29,027 bases of DNA from NCBI GenBank assembly GCA_031422675.1, contig JANPMG010000100.1, positions 1 to 29,027 on the forward strand, given 5' to 3'. The DNA comes from JAENVU01 sp031422675 (GTDB taxonomy: Bacteria; Actinomycetota; Acidimicrobiia; IMCC26256; JAENVU01). Positions within the stretch are counted from its first letter, which is position 1, and each line of letters opens with the position of its first letter. Shown piece by piece: positions 22,017 to 29,027 of the stretch. The notes under the pieces were generated by a model. That model was not told the DNA's origin, did no database searches, and saw only the letters and a list, made by a program, of their open reading frames with translations. The position numbers were made by a program, and so were the translations under genes.

Positions 22017-22041
22017 CCAACCTGACGACCCGTCAGGTTGG
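22017..22041. promoter_or_regulatory. 25-bp operator-like inverted repeat on the liv promoter
   Basis: CCAACCTGACG (22017-22027) and CGTCAGGTTGG (22031-22041) are perfect inverted 11-bp arms around ACC. It lies directly after the -10 box on the minus strand and covers the predicted start site to about +23. The CTGACGGGTCAG-like core resembles sites of TetR-family regulators of fatty-acid or acyl-CoA genes; that assignment is inference. No TetR gene is in the window. Confidence 0.75.
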
Positions 22042-22045
22042 CAAG

Positions 22046-22074
22046 AGAATGCCTTGTCCGTGCGGCGAGTGCAA
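22046..22074 (-). promoter_or_regulatory. Promoter of the liv operon
   Basis: TTGCAC (22069-22074) and CATTCT (22046-22051) are separated by 17 bases on the minus strand; the transcript would start near 22039 and lead into the GTG at 21979 with a leader of about 60 bases. The -10 departs from TANNNT only at its first base. The same hexamer recurs in the element copies. Confidence 0.6.
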
Positions 22075-22096
22075 GAACCCGCCGCCCAGTGCCGGC

Positions 22097-22125
22097 AGCC
22101 CCGGACGAATCGGTCGTCCGGGGCT
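22097..22125 (-). terminator. Strong hairpin overlapping the kinase stop codon
   Basis: AGCCCCGGACGA (22097-22108) and TCGTCCGGGGCT (22114-22125) form a perfect 12-bp stem with a five-base loop. It begins inside the TAG stop of the kinase gene (22124-22126). There is no T-run, so it would work as a GC-hairpin terminator or RNA 3'-end stabiliser separating the kinase from the liv operon. Confidence 0.6.
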
Positions 22126-24211
22126 AGCGCTCCGACTGGGCGGTGCCTCGGTCCGACGGTGTCGTCCCCGCAGCCCGCCGCCGACCGGCTTCGAATCGCG
22201 CGACCAGCTCGAACACGGCGTCCGGCGTGCGCCGCTCGGGCACCGCGACCGGAGCCACCGGCTCACGGTCCGAAGCGGGCGGGATTCGCCGGGGGAGCGA
22301 CGGCTCGGCTTCGACTGGAGCAAGGAGCGCGGCCGGGATGTGCACGACGGCTGTCGTCCCCGTGTCCGGCCCGTCGCGCATTCCGTCGCGTAATGCGACG
22401 CTCACGCCGGTGCGTTCACCGAGTCGCGCCACCACGACGAGGCCGAGCGACTGGGTGATGTCGAAGCCGGGGAGCGGAGGATGCGCCAGGATCTCGTTGA
22501 GCGCGTCGAGCCGGTCGACCGAGAGGCCCGGGCCGGCGTCGGTGATCGACAGCTCGAGTCCTGCCGGTCGGCGCCGCGCGTCGATGCGGACGCGCGAGTC
22601 CGGCGGTGACGACGCGGTTGCGTTCTCGATGAGCTCGGCGAGCAGGTGGCCCAAATCGACAGCGATGGGTCCGAGGACACCGACGTCGGGGGGTATCCCG
22701 AAGCAGTCGACCCTCGTGAATTGCTCGATCTCGGAGACGGCCTCGCGCAGCACTTCGAGGACCGGGACGGGCGCGGTGTGGGTGCGCGGGTTCTCCATTC
22801 CGGCCAGGACCAGAAAGCTCTCGGCGTTGCGGCGCATGCGCTGCGCGAGGTGATCGAGTTGGAAGAGCATGCCGAGCCGGTCGGGGTCGGTGTCGGCGCG
22901 TTCGAGCCGATCGATGAGATCGATCTGCCGGCCGAGCAGTGGTTGATTCCGCTGCGCAAGGTTGACGTACAGGTCGCCGATGTCATCGCGCTGGCATCGC
23001 CGCTGGGCATTGGTCAGTTCGATGGTGGCTCGATCGATGTCCACGACCGCGCGCGCGATGTCACCGACCTCGTCGTGCGTTCGCACGGCCACCGGCGCCG
23101 GGACCGTACGGCGGTCGAACTCGGAACGACGCGTTTCGGCGTCACCATGCGGGCGCGAGGCCACCGCGGCGGCGGCCGCGGCAACTGTCCGCAGCGGCCG
23201 CCGGATAGCGCGGATGAGGATGGCCCCCACGATCAGCAGCGAGAGCGCACTGGCGGCCACGATCAGAATGCGCCGGACCAGCGCATCGCGTGCATCCGAC
23301 CGGCCCTGCATCGCCATCCGGGTTCCGGCGCCTTCGACCGCACGGCCGATGGTGTGAAGGACGTCGAGTTGCGAGGTGGAGACTCGTAGCCAGCCGGACG
23401 GAGTGAGGAAGGGTACGGCGCCCATAAGCGTCGGCGCCCGCAATCCGGCGACGGTGGCCCGGCGCGCACCTACCACTCGAACCGCGTCCTCCACTGCCGC
23501 ACCGGCGAACGTGCTCGCGGCGGCGACTGCGGGTCCGGAGCGGCTGGTGATGTCGGTGTCCAGCGCGCGAACCCGATCGGCCAACGCGCGGCTGGTCTGG
23601 CGCCGGGCGACTGCCGTCATCACCGCGGCCTGTTCGAGGGCAAGGGCGCGTTCGAGGCCGGCGCCGAGCGCGCGGGCGCGCAACTCGGGCGTCGGGTCGC
23701 CGGGCCCGCGGGGTACCCCGCGTCGGGGCGCGGCAACAGCATCGATGGCGCGACCGACGGATGCCGACACGCGATCGAAGCGGTTCAACGTCGCGGTGTC
23801 GCTCGTCAGCCGTCGATCGATCTGGACGCGGCCGGTGCGCAGCGCGGTCCATCCCGCGATGACGGCGTCGAACGCGAGCGCCTCGGATGGGTCGACCCGC
23901 GCGAACTGAGAGCGGAGCTGGACGAAGTTCCGCACGCTCCGATCGGTGAACGGCCGCGCCGCGGCGAGCGCCGATCGAGCGCTGGGTTCTCCCGAAGCCC
24001 CGAACCAGGCGGAGAGGGTTGCCTCCCGCTCGATCCGGCGTTGCACTTCGCTGAGCGCGTTCATCGCGCGGACGCGATCGAGGACCGGTTCGGTGGCGCG
24101 CCACTCGTCGAGACGGTCGCCGATCATCGGCGCGCCGGACACGACGACGGCGATGATGCCGGCGGCGACGAGCGCGATGAGCTTGGTCCGAAGTCTGAGG
24201 CGTAGCAGCAT
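22124..24211 (-). CDS. CvnA-like membrane sensor histidine kinase (nitrate-sensor-like)
   Basis: A 695-residue protein: membrane segment at about 10-30, a long helical extracytoplasmic sensor to about 310 (NIT-like), a second membrane segment at 315-333, a HAMP-like linker, a helix LFQLDHLAQRMRRNAESFLV with H454, and an HATPase domain with LLAELIENATASSPPDSRV and ITDAGPGLS. A Pro/Arg-rich tail follows. This matches the conservon protein CvnA of streptomycetes, which usually travels with a roadblock protein, a DUF742 protein and a small GTPase; none is next to it here. ATG 24211 is chosen because the first membrane segment follows directly; the longer TTG start at 24316 runs into the divergent promoter region. 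Confidence 0.82.
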   Translation of the reverse strand: MLLRLRLRTKLIALVAAGIIAVVVSGAPMIGDRLDEWRATEPVLDRVRAMNALSEVQRRIEREATLSAWFGASGEPSARSALAAARPFTDRSVRNFVQLRSQFARVDPSEALAFDAVIAGWTALRTGRVQIDRRLTSDTATLNRFDRVSASVGRAIDAVAAPRRGVPRGPGDPTPELRARALGAGLERALALEQAAVMTAVARRQTSRALADRVRALDTDITSRSGPAVAAASTFAGAAVEDAVRVVGARRATVAGLRAPTLMGAVPFLTPSGWLRVSTSQLDVLHTIGRAVEGAGTRMAMQGRSDARDALVRRILIVAASALSLLIVGAILIRAIRRPLRTVAAAAAAVASRPHGDAETRRSEFDRRTVPAPVAVRTHDEVGDIARAVVDIDRATIELTNAQRRCQRDDIGDLYVNLAQRNQPLLGRQIDLIDRLERADTDPDRLGMLFQLDHLAQRMRRNAESFLVLAGMENPRTHTAPVPVLEVLREAVSEIEQFTRVDCFGIPPDVGVLGPIAVDLGHLLAELIENATASSPPDSRVRIDARRRPAGLELSITDAGPGLSVDRLDALNEILAHPPLPGFDITQSLGLVVVARLGERTGVSVALRDGMRDGPDTGTTAVVHIPAALLAPVEAEPSLPRRIPPASDREPVAPVAVPERRTPDAVFELVARFEAGRRRAAGTTPSDRGTAQSER

Positions 24212-24221
24212 GGTCGATTCG

Positions 24222-24258
24222 TTTCCGCGCCCCGTGGGCGAAGCGAGCCGGGCATTCT
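24222..24258 (+). repeat. Possible eighth copy of the recurring element
   Basis: TTTCCGCGCCCCGTGGGCG followed by GAGCCGGGCATTCTGG resembles copies 2 and 6 (CGCGCCCC-TGGG, GAGC-GGCATTCTG) but with a shorter gap and no clear first half-site. CATTCT (24253-24258) could be the -10 of the PLP gene. If real, the element is not confined to the small-gene array. Confidence 0.35.
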
Positions 24259-24269
24259 GGCGGATCAAA

Positions 24270-24321
24270 CCGGATAAATGCAATGAGCACGACAAAGCGG
24301 CCAACGAGCCGGACAAAGCGG
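24270..24321. repeat. Repeated GGACAAAG-type boxes in the divergent spacer
   Basis: GACAAAGCGG occurs at 24291-24300 and 24312-24321, 21 bp apart; a related CCGGATAAATG starts at 24270. The phased boxes lie between the divergent kinase and PLP genes and could be tandem regulator sites. Confidence 0.45.
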
Positions 24322-24326
24322 TAGGA

Positions 24327-25619
24327 ATGCGGTCGGAGCCGTGTCGGTACAGATTTCACTACGGTGCGGCGGTGGACATCCCCGACGCGACCCAAACCCG
24401 GCTTCCGGCGGGCGGACTCGCCGCCAGTGACGTGTTGGCCGAGGTCGACGGGCGCCGCGCGCGTGAGCCCGACGTCCATGCCGCCCGCCTGTTCGGTCTC
24501 GTCTATCCGACGGGACACCAGGACCTCGAAGAACTCATCGCCGCGGTGAGCCGCCGCTATTTGTTCGGGAACGCGTTGAACCCGTTCAAGTTCCCCGAGA
24601 TCGCCCGCTTCGAAGGGGAAGTGGTCGCGATGACGGGTGGGCTCGTGCACCTGCCCGAGGGCGGTGGCGGCTCGATGACTTCGGGTGGCACCGAATCGAT
24701 CCTGATGTCGATGCTGGTGAACCGCGAGCGCGCCACCGCGCGCGGAATCGTGCGGCCCGCGATCCTGGCGCCGAGCTCCGCGCATCCGGCCTACGCCAAG
24801 GCCGCGCACTACTTCGGCATGGACCTCGTGCGCATTCCGTTGGACGAGCACTATCGAGCCGATGTCGCCGCCGCTCGTGAACTCGTCGGCCCGAACACTG
24901 CGGTGATCGTCGCGTCGGCGTTCAACTATCCCTACGGCGTGATGGACCCCGTAGTGGAGCTGGCGGCGATCGCGAGCGAACGGGGTATTGGCTGTCACGT
25001 CGATGCGTGCATCGGTGGGTTCGTGCTGCCGTTCCTCGAGGCGCTCGGTCACGATGTTCCGCCCTGGGACTTCCGGGTCGATGGTGTCACCGAGATCAGT
25101 GCCGACGTCCACAAGTACGGCTACACCGTGAAGGGTGCGTCGGTCGTGTTGCACCGAGATCCGGACTGGTTCGGTCACCAGTTCTTCATCTACGACCAGT
25201 GGGGATCGGGTCTGTACGGTTCGCCCGGTGTCGCGGGCGCAAAGCCGGCGGCGCCGATCGTCGCGGCCTGGGCGGTGATGCAGTTCCTCGGTCACGCGGG
25301 CTACGTCGACATCATGCGGGACCTGATGACGACGGTCGCGCGGGTGCGGACCACCGTCGAGCGCCTCGAAGGAATCGAGGTCGTCGGCGACCCCGTCGGG
25401 CCGGTGCTCGCGATCCGATCGGACACGATCGATCTGTACGCCGTCGCCGATGTGATGGACGAGCGCGGCTGGCACGTCAATCGCAATACCGATCCCCACG
25501 GGCTGCACCTGATGCTCTCGCCCGCGCACGGGCTCGTGGTCGAACTGTTGGTGGACGATCTCGCCGATGCCGTCGCGCATCACGGCGAGTCCCAAGGCAA
25601 GGAGGCGCGTTACTCATGA
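24327..25619 (+). CDS. PLP-dependent lyase of the sphingosine-1-phosphate lyase / group II decarboxylase type
   Basis: A 430-residue fold-type I PLP enzyme. ARLFGLVYPTGHQDLEELIA, FGNALNPFKFPEIARFEGEV, GGGGSMTSGGTESILMSMLV, CHVDACIGGFVLPFLEALGH and the PLP lysine in SADVHKYGYTVKGASVVLH (K263 from this start) follow the S1P-lyase pattern, where HKYGY/PKG is typical. S1P lyases cleave phosphorylated long-chain amino alcohols; decarboxylase-type activity on an amino acid is the alternative. No N-terminal membrane anchor. ATG 24327 is tentative: its purine-rich stretch is too close to serve as a good SD, and GTG 24372 is possible. Its stop overlaps the next start (ATGA). Confidence 0.85.
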   Translation: MRSEPCRYRFHYGAAVDIPDATQTRLPAGGLAASDVLAEVDGRRAREPDVHAARLFGLVYPTGHQDLEELIAAVSRRYLFGNALNPFKFPEIARFEGEVVAMTGGLVHLPEGGGGSMTSGGTESILMSMLVNRERATARGIVRPAILAPSSAHPAYAKAAHYFGMDLVRIPLDEHYRADVAAARELVGPNTAVIVASAFNYPYGVMDPVVELAAIASERGIGCHVDACIGGFVLPFLEALGHDVPPWDFRVDGVTEISADVHKYGYTVKGASVVLHRDPDWFGHQFFIYDQWGSGLYGSPGVAGAKPAAPIVAAWAVMQFLGHAGYVDIMRDLMTTVARVRTTVERLEGIEVVGDPVGPVLAIRSDTIDLYAVADVMDERGWHVNRNTDPHGLHLMLSPAHGLVVELLVDDLADAVAHHGESQGKEARYS

Positions 25620-26116
25620 CTCCCGACGATCTGGTGGAGATCGAGGCGATCAAGCAGGTGAAGTACCGGTACTTCCGGTTCCTCGACCTGAAACAGTGGG
25701 ATGACATCGCGGAACTGTTCGTCCCCGAGGCCACGTGCGCGTACAGCGCAGGTGCGTACTCATACGAAGGACGGGACGCGATCGTTGCGTTCTTCCGCAA
25801 GAGCATGGGGCGCGAGACGTTCCTATCGTCCCACAAGGCCCACCATCCCGAGATCACACTGACCGGCGCGGACGCCGCCACGGGCATCTGGTCGCTCGAG
25901 GACTGGGTCATCGACACGCAGTGGGAACTCGACATCCGCGGCGCCGCGTTCTACACCGACGACTACGTGAAGCGCGACGGCGAATGGAAGATCTTGCGCA
26001 CCGCGTACAAGCGGGTGATGGAGGAGCTGTCGCCGCGTGCGGGCCGGACGGGCCTGCAACTCACCGCGTCCTACTGGGGGACCGGCGGGCGTAGCTCGCT
26101 GCCCGCGCCCGAATGA
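25616..26116 (+). CDS. SnoaL-like / NTF2-fold protein
   Basis: A 166-residue protein of the nuclear transport factor 2-like superfamily (SnoaL_4 type): EIEAIKQVKYRYFRFLDLKQ, WDDIAELFVPEATCAYSAGA, SYEGRDAIVAFFRKSMG, then KAHHPEITLTGADAATGIW and DGEWKILRTAYKRVMEE. Members include ketosteroid isomerase-like enzymes and dehydratases acting on hydrophobic rings; activity here is not predictable. SD GGAGG lies upstream and ATG 25616 overlaps the lyase stop by four bases, so the two are translationally coupled and probably act on one pathway. Confidence 0.88.
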   Translation: MTPDDLVEIEAIKQVKYRYFRFLDLKQWDDIAELFVPEATCAYSAGAYSYEGRDAIVAFFRKSMGRETFLSSHKAHHPEITLTGADAATGIWSLEDWVIDTQWELDIRGAAFYTDDYVKRDGEWKILRTAYKRVMEELSPRAGRTGLQLTASYWGTGGRSSLPAPE

Positions 26117-26138
26117 ACCCTGACGATGGGAGCCGGTG

Positions 26139-27077
26139 ATGGCCGACGAATCTCCGGTGTTCGCGGTGGCGGCTGCGGACGAAGGTCGCCACCCGCCGGG
26201 CGAGGAGGAACTGTGGGGCGAGTCCTGGTACCTCGATTGGGCCGCGCCCGATTGTGGCTACGGGGGCTACGTCCGGCTCGGGCTCTACCCCAATCTCGGA
26301 AGGGCGTGGTGGTGGATCGCGCTGGTCGGCAAGGACACGCCACTGGTCCTGACCGTGGAGCACGACCTGCCCTGTCCCGATGGTGACGCCGCGCTCAGCG
26401 TGGCGGCCGACGGCACCGCGTACTCGCTCGGTGCGCTCGAACCGTTCGGCGATTTTCGGGTCACGAGCCGCGCCACCGGCGTGGTGCTCCCGGATCCGGC
26501 CCAGGCGTTCCATGGACTCGAAGGTGAACGAGTCCCGGTCGCGCTGGACCTCACGTGGTCCGCGCGCGCCGAAGTGTTCCCGTACGCGATGACCACCCGG
26601 TACGAGATCTCCAGCTGGGTGACCGGCACCGTGACCGTGGGCGACGAGACGATCGCGGTCGACTGCGGTGGTCAACGGGATCACTCGTGGGGCGTGCGGG
26701 ACTGGTGGCTCTTCCCCTGGAACTGGACCTCGGGTGCCTTCGCCGACGGCTCGTTCGTCCACGCGGCCCGGTCCATTATCCCGGGCCTCGACGTGTTCTC
26801 CACCGGGTACACGGTGGCGCCCGATGGTGTGCTCACGCCCGCGGCCACCGTGGAGAACGCGGTGGACATCGACGCCGAGAAGATCCCGACCGCAGCGCGT
26901 CAACAGATCGGCGATGTTGTTTTCACCACCGAGCCGGTTGGCCACGCGCCGATCCTGCTCGTTGCGCCCGATGGCCGGGAGACGCGCTTTCCGCGCGCGA
27001 TGTGTCGGTACACCACCCCCGACGGGCTGGTCGGTACCGGCTGGACCGAATACAACTGGCCACCCGACTTCCCCTGA
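26139..27077 (+). CDS. CrtC-like / DUF7064-type protein
   Basis: A 312-residue beta-rich protein with the hallmark CGGQRDHSWGVRDWW at residues 176-190, typical of the CrtC (hydroxyneurosporene synthase, carotenoid 1,2-hydratase)-like and related DUF7064 proteins, a lipocalin-like double-domain fold. In actinobacteria these occur among steroid and lipid catabolism genes; function is not established. ATG 26139 is chosen: GGGAG at 26128-26132 is six bases upstream; GTG 26136 is directly before it. It follows the SnoaL-like gene after 22 bases. Its stop lies in a short direct repeat TTCCCCTGA (27069-27077 and 27078-27086). Confidence 0.75.
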   Translation: MADESPVFAVAAADEGRHPPGEEELWGESWYLDWAAPDCGYGGYVRLGLYPNLGRAWWWIALVGKDTPLVLTVEHDLPCPDGDAALSVAADGTAYSLGALEPFGDFRVTSRATGVVLPDPAQAFHGLEGERVPVALDLTWSARAEVFPYAMTTRYEISSWVTGTVTVGDETIAVDCGGQRDHSWGVRDWWLFPWNWTSGAFADGSFVHAARSIIPGLDVFSTGYTVAPDGVLTPAATVENAVDIDAEKIPTAARQQIGDVVFTTEPVGHAPILLVAPDGRETRFPRAMCRYTTPDGLVGTGWTEYNWPPDFP

Positions 27078-27159
27078 TTCCCCTGATTCCCCGGCAACTC
27101 CGGTCGGGCCGCCCGGCCTATTGACCCACCGTGGTCGGATCGTCACGATCAGTGGTTCT

Positions 27160-27951
27160 ATGCGCGCCAGGGGGGCAGCATTCGCGACGGTTCCGGCGGT
27201 GGTCGGGGGCCTTTGGGTACAGGCGCAACGCTGCGCGCATGCGCCCCTCCCGATGTTCGACGATCTGGACCTGACGGGGTATTACGGCACCGGCGCAGCG
27301 GCGCGTCCCGGCACGCCGCTGCGAGTCGCCGTCCTCGGCGACAGCACGTTCACCGGTCCGGGTCTCAGCCACGCGCGTGACGTGTTCGTGGCCCAAGCCG
27401 CGCAGCGGCTGCCGACCCGGCTCCACCTCGCGCGCTATGCCGTCGGCGGGTCCCGCATCGCCGACGTCTTCATGCACCAGCTCCCCGCGGTGATCCACGC
27501 GGCGCCCGAGATCGCGATCATCTCCGTCGGGGCGAACGACGCGATCCACTCGACGCCCCTGGTCCAGTTCGAGCGCGATCTGCGCGCCGTGATCGGTGCC
27601 CTCGATCGGGCCGGTATCGAGACGATCCTCTGCGGTCTCATCGATCTGTCGGTCGTGCCCCGGATACCGACCGCACTCAAATCGATGCTCGCTTGGCGGG
27701 GCTGCGCGTACGAGCGCCGCAAAGCTCGAGCCATCCACCCAGCCGCGCGCGCGGTGTATGCCGGTGCCACCCGGCTCGTCAACGAGTCCTTTCGCGCGCG
27801 CGGCGAGGAGTTCTTCACCGCGGATCGGTTCCACCCGAACGCGGCCGGTCATCGGTGCCTGGCCGACGGCCTGACGCCCTACCTCGCCGCCGCGGTAGCG
27901 CGCGTCGAGGCGATGCCTGGCTCGGACGCTCGCCGACCGGCGATCGCGTAG
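27160..27951 (+). CDS. SGNH/GDSL-type hydrolase
   Basis: A 263-residue esterase/lipase-like protein. Block I is VAVLGDSTFTGPGLS with nucleophile S62, block III SVGANDAIHSTPL with N126, and block V ADRFHPNAAGHRCLADGL with D222 and H225, so the catalytic set is complete. The N-terminus (AAFATVPAVVGGLWVQAQR) is hydrophobic and may be a membrane anchor or weak signal. It should cleave an ester or thioester. ATG 27160 has no SD. A longer frame upstream is only a shadow of the CrtC-like gene. It lies 82 bases after that gene and may be in the same operon. Confidence 0.88.
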   Translation: MRARGAAFATVPAVVGGLWVQAQRCAHAPLPMFDDLDLTGYYGTGAAARPGTPLRVAVLGDSTFTGPGLSHARDVFVAQAAQRLPTRLHLARYAVGGSRIADVFMHQLPAVIHAAPEIAIISVGANDAIHSTPLVQFERDLRAVIGALDRAGIETILCGLIDLSVVPRIPTALKSMLAWRGCAYERRKARAIHPAARAVYAGATRLVNESFRARGEEFFTADRFHPNAAGHRCLADGLTPYLAAAVARVEAMPGSDARRPAIA

Positions 27952-27960
27952 AGGGCGAGA

Positions 27961-28006
27961 GGGCGAGCGGATACGCAACGTGGCGCCGTCCGACTTCCGC
28001 TCGCCC
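27961..28006. repeat. Inverted repeat after the SGNH hydrolase gene
   Basis: GGGCGAGCGGA (27961-27971) and TCCGCTCGCCC (27996-28006) are perfect 11-bp inverted arms around 24 bases. It starts nine bases after the stop codon and could end the transcript; no T-run. Confidence 0.45.
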
Positions 28007-28068
28007 GTGGCCTGAGCGGCCCGTGAACGAAGTGAACAAGAGCGGAGAATCAGCGCGATGCTGAGGGC

Positions 28069-28845
28069 ATGACCGACACGGTTCTCTATGCGCGCGACGG
28101 CCACGTCGCCACCATCACGTACAACCGCCCCCATGCACTCAACGCGGTGAACGGCGAACTCCGCCAGGACCTGAACTCGGCATGGGAAAAGTTCCGGGCC
28201 GACGAGGACGCGTGGGTGGGCATTGTCACCGGCGCGGGCCGGGCGTTCTGTGTGGGTGCGGATCTCAAGGACGGTCGCGGTTCGGTGGGCGAGTGGCCGG
28301 GGACATTCTGGGAGATCCCCACGATCAACTCGTTCGAGAGTGGGCTCGAGATCTGGAAGCCGACGATCGCCGCGGTGCCGGGCTACTGCCTCGGTTATGG
28401 CCTCACCGCGATTCTGCGTTGTGACTTCGTCATTGCCGCCACCGACGCCGAGTTCGGTTTTCCGGAGGTGCGGCTCGGCGTGCCCACCATTGTGGGTGCG
28501 ATGCGATTGCCGGGTCGGGTCGGCTGGTCGAACGCGATGGAACTGCTGCTCACCGGCGAGCGGGTGGGGGCCGAGACGGCACGTGACATGGGCCTGGTCT
28601 GGCGCGTGGTGGACCGAGAGGCGCTCATGGACGAGGCGCATGCGTTGGCGGCGCGGCTGGTGGCGGGCGCGCCGCTCGCCCAGCGTGCGATCAAGGAGAT
28701 GGCCGCGCGTGGCCCCAACCTGCCCTGGGAGGACTCGGTGCGTTTCGGGGAGTCGATGCGGCGCGTCGTCGCCGCTACCGACGACGCGCGCGAGGGGATG
28801 CAGGCGGCCCGCGATGGTCGGACGCCAACCTGGACCGGTCAGTAG
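28069..28845 (+). CDS. Enoyl-CoA hydratase/isomerase (crotonase) family protein
   Basis: A 258-residue crotonase: VATITYNRPHALNAVNGELR, the CoA/oxyanion motif GAGRAFCVGADLKDGR, then AAVPGYCLGYGLTAILRCDF (second oxyanion glycine near 109) and DAEFGFPEVRLGVPTIVGAM. Aligned by eye with rat enoyl-CoA hydratase, the first catalytic Glu is replaced by Thr113, while the second (E133, FPEV) is kept; this argues for an isomerase or another crotonase reaction rather than a plain hydratase. ATG 28069; GAGG lies only two bases upstream, so the SD is poor. Separated from the SGNH gene by 117 bases with a hairpin, so probably its own transcript. Confidence 0.9.
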   Translation: MTDTVLYARDGHVATITYNRPHALNAVNGELRQDLNSAWEKFRADEDAWVGIVTGAGRAFCVGADLKDGRGSVGEWPGTFWEIPTINSFESGLEIWKPTIAAVPGYCLGYGLTAILRCDFVIAATDAEFGFPEVRLGVPTIVGAMRLPGRVGWSNAMELLLTGERVGAETARDMGLVWRVVDREALMDEAHALAARLVAGAPLAQRAIKEMAARGPNLPWEDSVRFGESMRRVVAATDDAREGMQAARDGRTPTWTGQ

Positions 28846-28855
28846 TTTCTCCGCG

Positions 28856-29027
28856 ATGGGTACCACGGTGATCGATGTCACCCGCTACGCGCAGGCGCCA
28901 CCGGCAACGGTCTGGCGCTGGCTCGCCGATGCGGCGTCGTGGAGTTCGTGGACGCGGCTGACGCGAACCCGCCTCGAACGCAACGGCGCACCGACCCCGG
29001 ATGGTGTCGGCGCGATTCGCCACTTCG
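28856..29027 (+). CDS. SRPBCC (START/polyketide cyclase-like) protein, N-terminal part
   Basis: The window ends after 57 codons. VIDVTRYAQAPPATVWRWLA followed by DAASWSSWTRLTRTRLERNG is the usual start of an SRPBCC-fold protein: first strand, then a VW helix and a W-rich turn, before GVGAIRHF. These proteins bind hydrophobic ligands in a deep cavity. Starts ten bases after the crotonase stop, so the two are likely one operon. Confidence 0.8.
   Translation, partial: MGTTVIDVTRYAQAPPATVWRWLADAASWSSWTRLTRTRLERNGAPTPDGVGAIRHF

Noticed and set aside
20372..22393. Plus-strand frame of 673 codons
   Set aside because: Antisense to the binding protein and the kinase 3' end; GC-rich long-frame artefact.
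23142..25595. Minus-strand frame of 817 codons
   Set aside because: Antisense to the PLP lyase and out of frame with the kinase; both have recognisable motifs in the other frames.

Overview
The window is high-GC DNA from a Gram-positive-type actinobacterium. It carries a DUF222/HNH (13E12-type) gene, a DUF3054 gene, a CvnA-like sensor kinase, a fused AdaA-AlkA with an adjacent ogt (the arrangement known from mycobacteria), many GTG starts and several starts without a Shine-Dalgarno (SD) sequence. The class cannot be fixed from sequence alone; an environmental lineage such as Acidimicrobiia is a guess.

Layout. 1-1776 (minus): an acyl-CoA synthetase cut by the window edge, preceded by the DUF222/HNH gene with a near-consensus promoter. 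1898-4717 (plus): a run of small, functionally unrelated genes, namely an orphan FtsX-ectodomain-like protein, two hypotheticals, a DinB-like protein and a frameshifted GNAT. A short recurring element precedes each gene, and one copy follows the last. 3219-3643 has no gene but holds two strong palindromes. 4784-6745 (minus): a large polytopic GT-C-like membrane protein. 6878-8877: AdaA-AlkA and Ogt for alkylation repair. 8971-9930: an APH-like phosphotransferase. 9939-10060: a long imperfect hairpin and a 21-bp tandem repeat.

10113-14241 (plus): a tightly packed sulfatase, DUF3054, polysaccharide deacetylase and FAD-oxidoreductase/UGM-like set, suggesting cell-envelope or glycan work. 14267-15466: a class I aminotransferase. 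15420-21979 (minus): a six-gene liv-type ABC importer operon (substrate-binding lipoprotein, fused LivH-LivM permease, LivG, LivF, a small membrane protein, an IMPase-family phosphatase). Its promoter is readable and has a 25-bp operator-like inverted repeat on the start site. 22124-24211 (minus): a CvnA-like sensor kinase without the usual conservon partners.

24327-29027 (plus): an S1P-lyase-like PLP enzyme, an NTF2-like protein, a CrtC-like protein, an SGNH hydrolase, a crotonase and a partial SRPBCC protein. Together they look like lipid or hydrophobic-substrate metabolism, fitting the acyl-CoA synthetase at the other end.

The most unusual structure is the array at 1.9-4.7 kb. Six of eight copies of the element share two GGGTG-like half-sites 20-21 bp apart, usually followed by a -10-like hexamer (CATTCT, CATCCT or TAGCTT) close to the next start codon. 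It could be a repeated promoter/operator or the boundary of a mobile single-gene cassette; the sequence alone does not decide.
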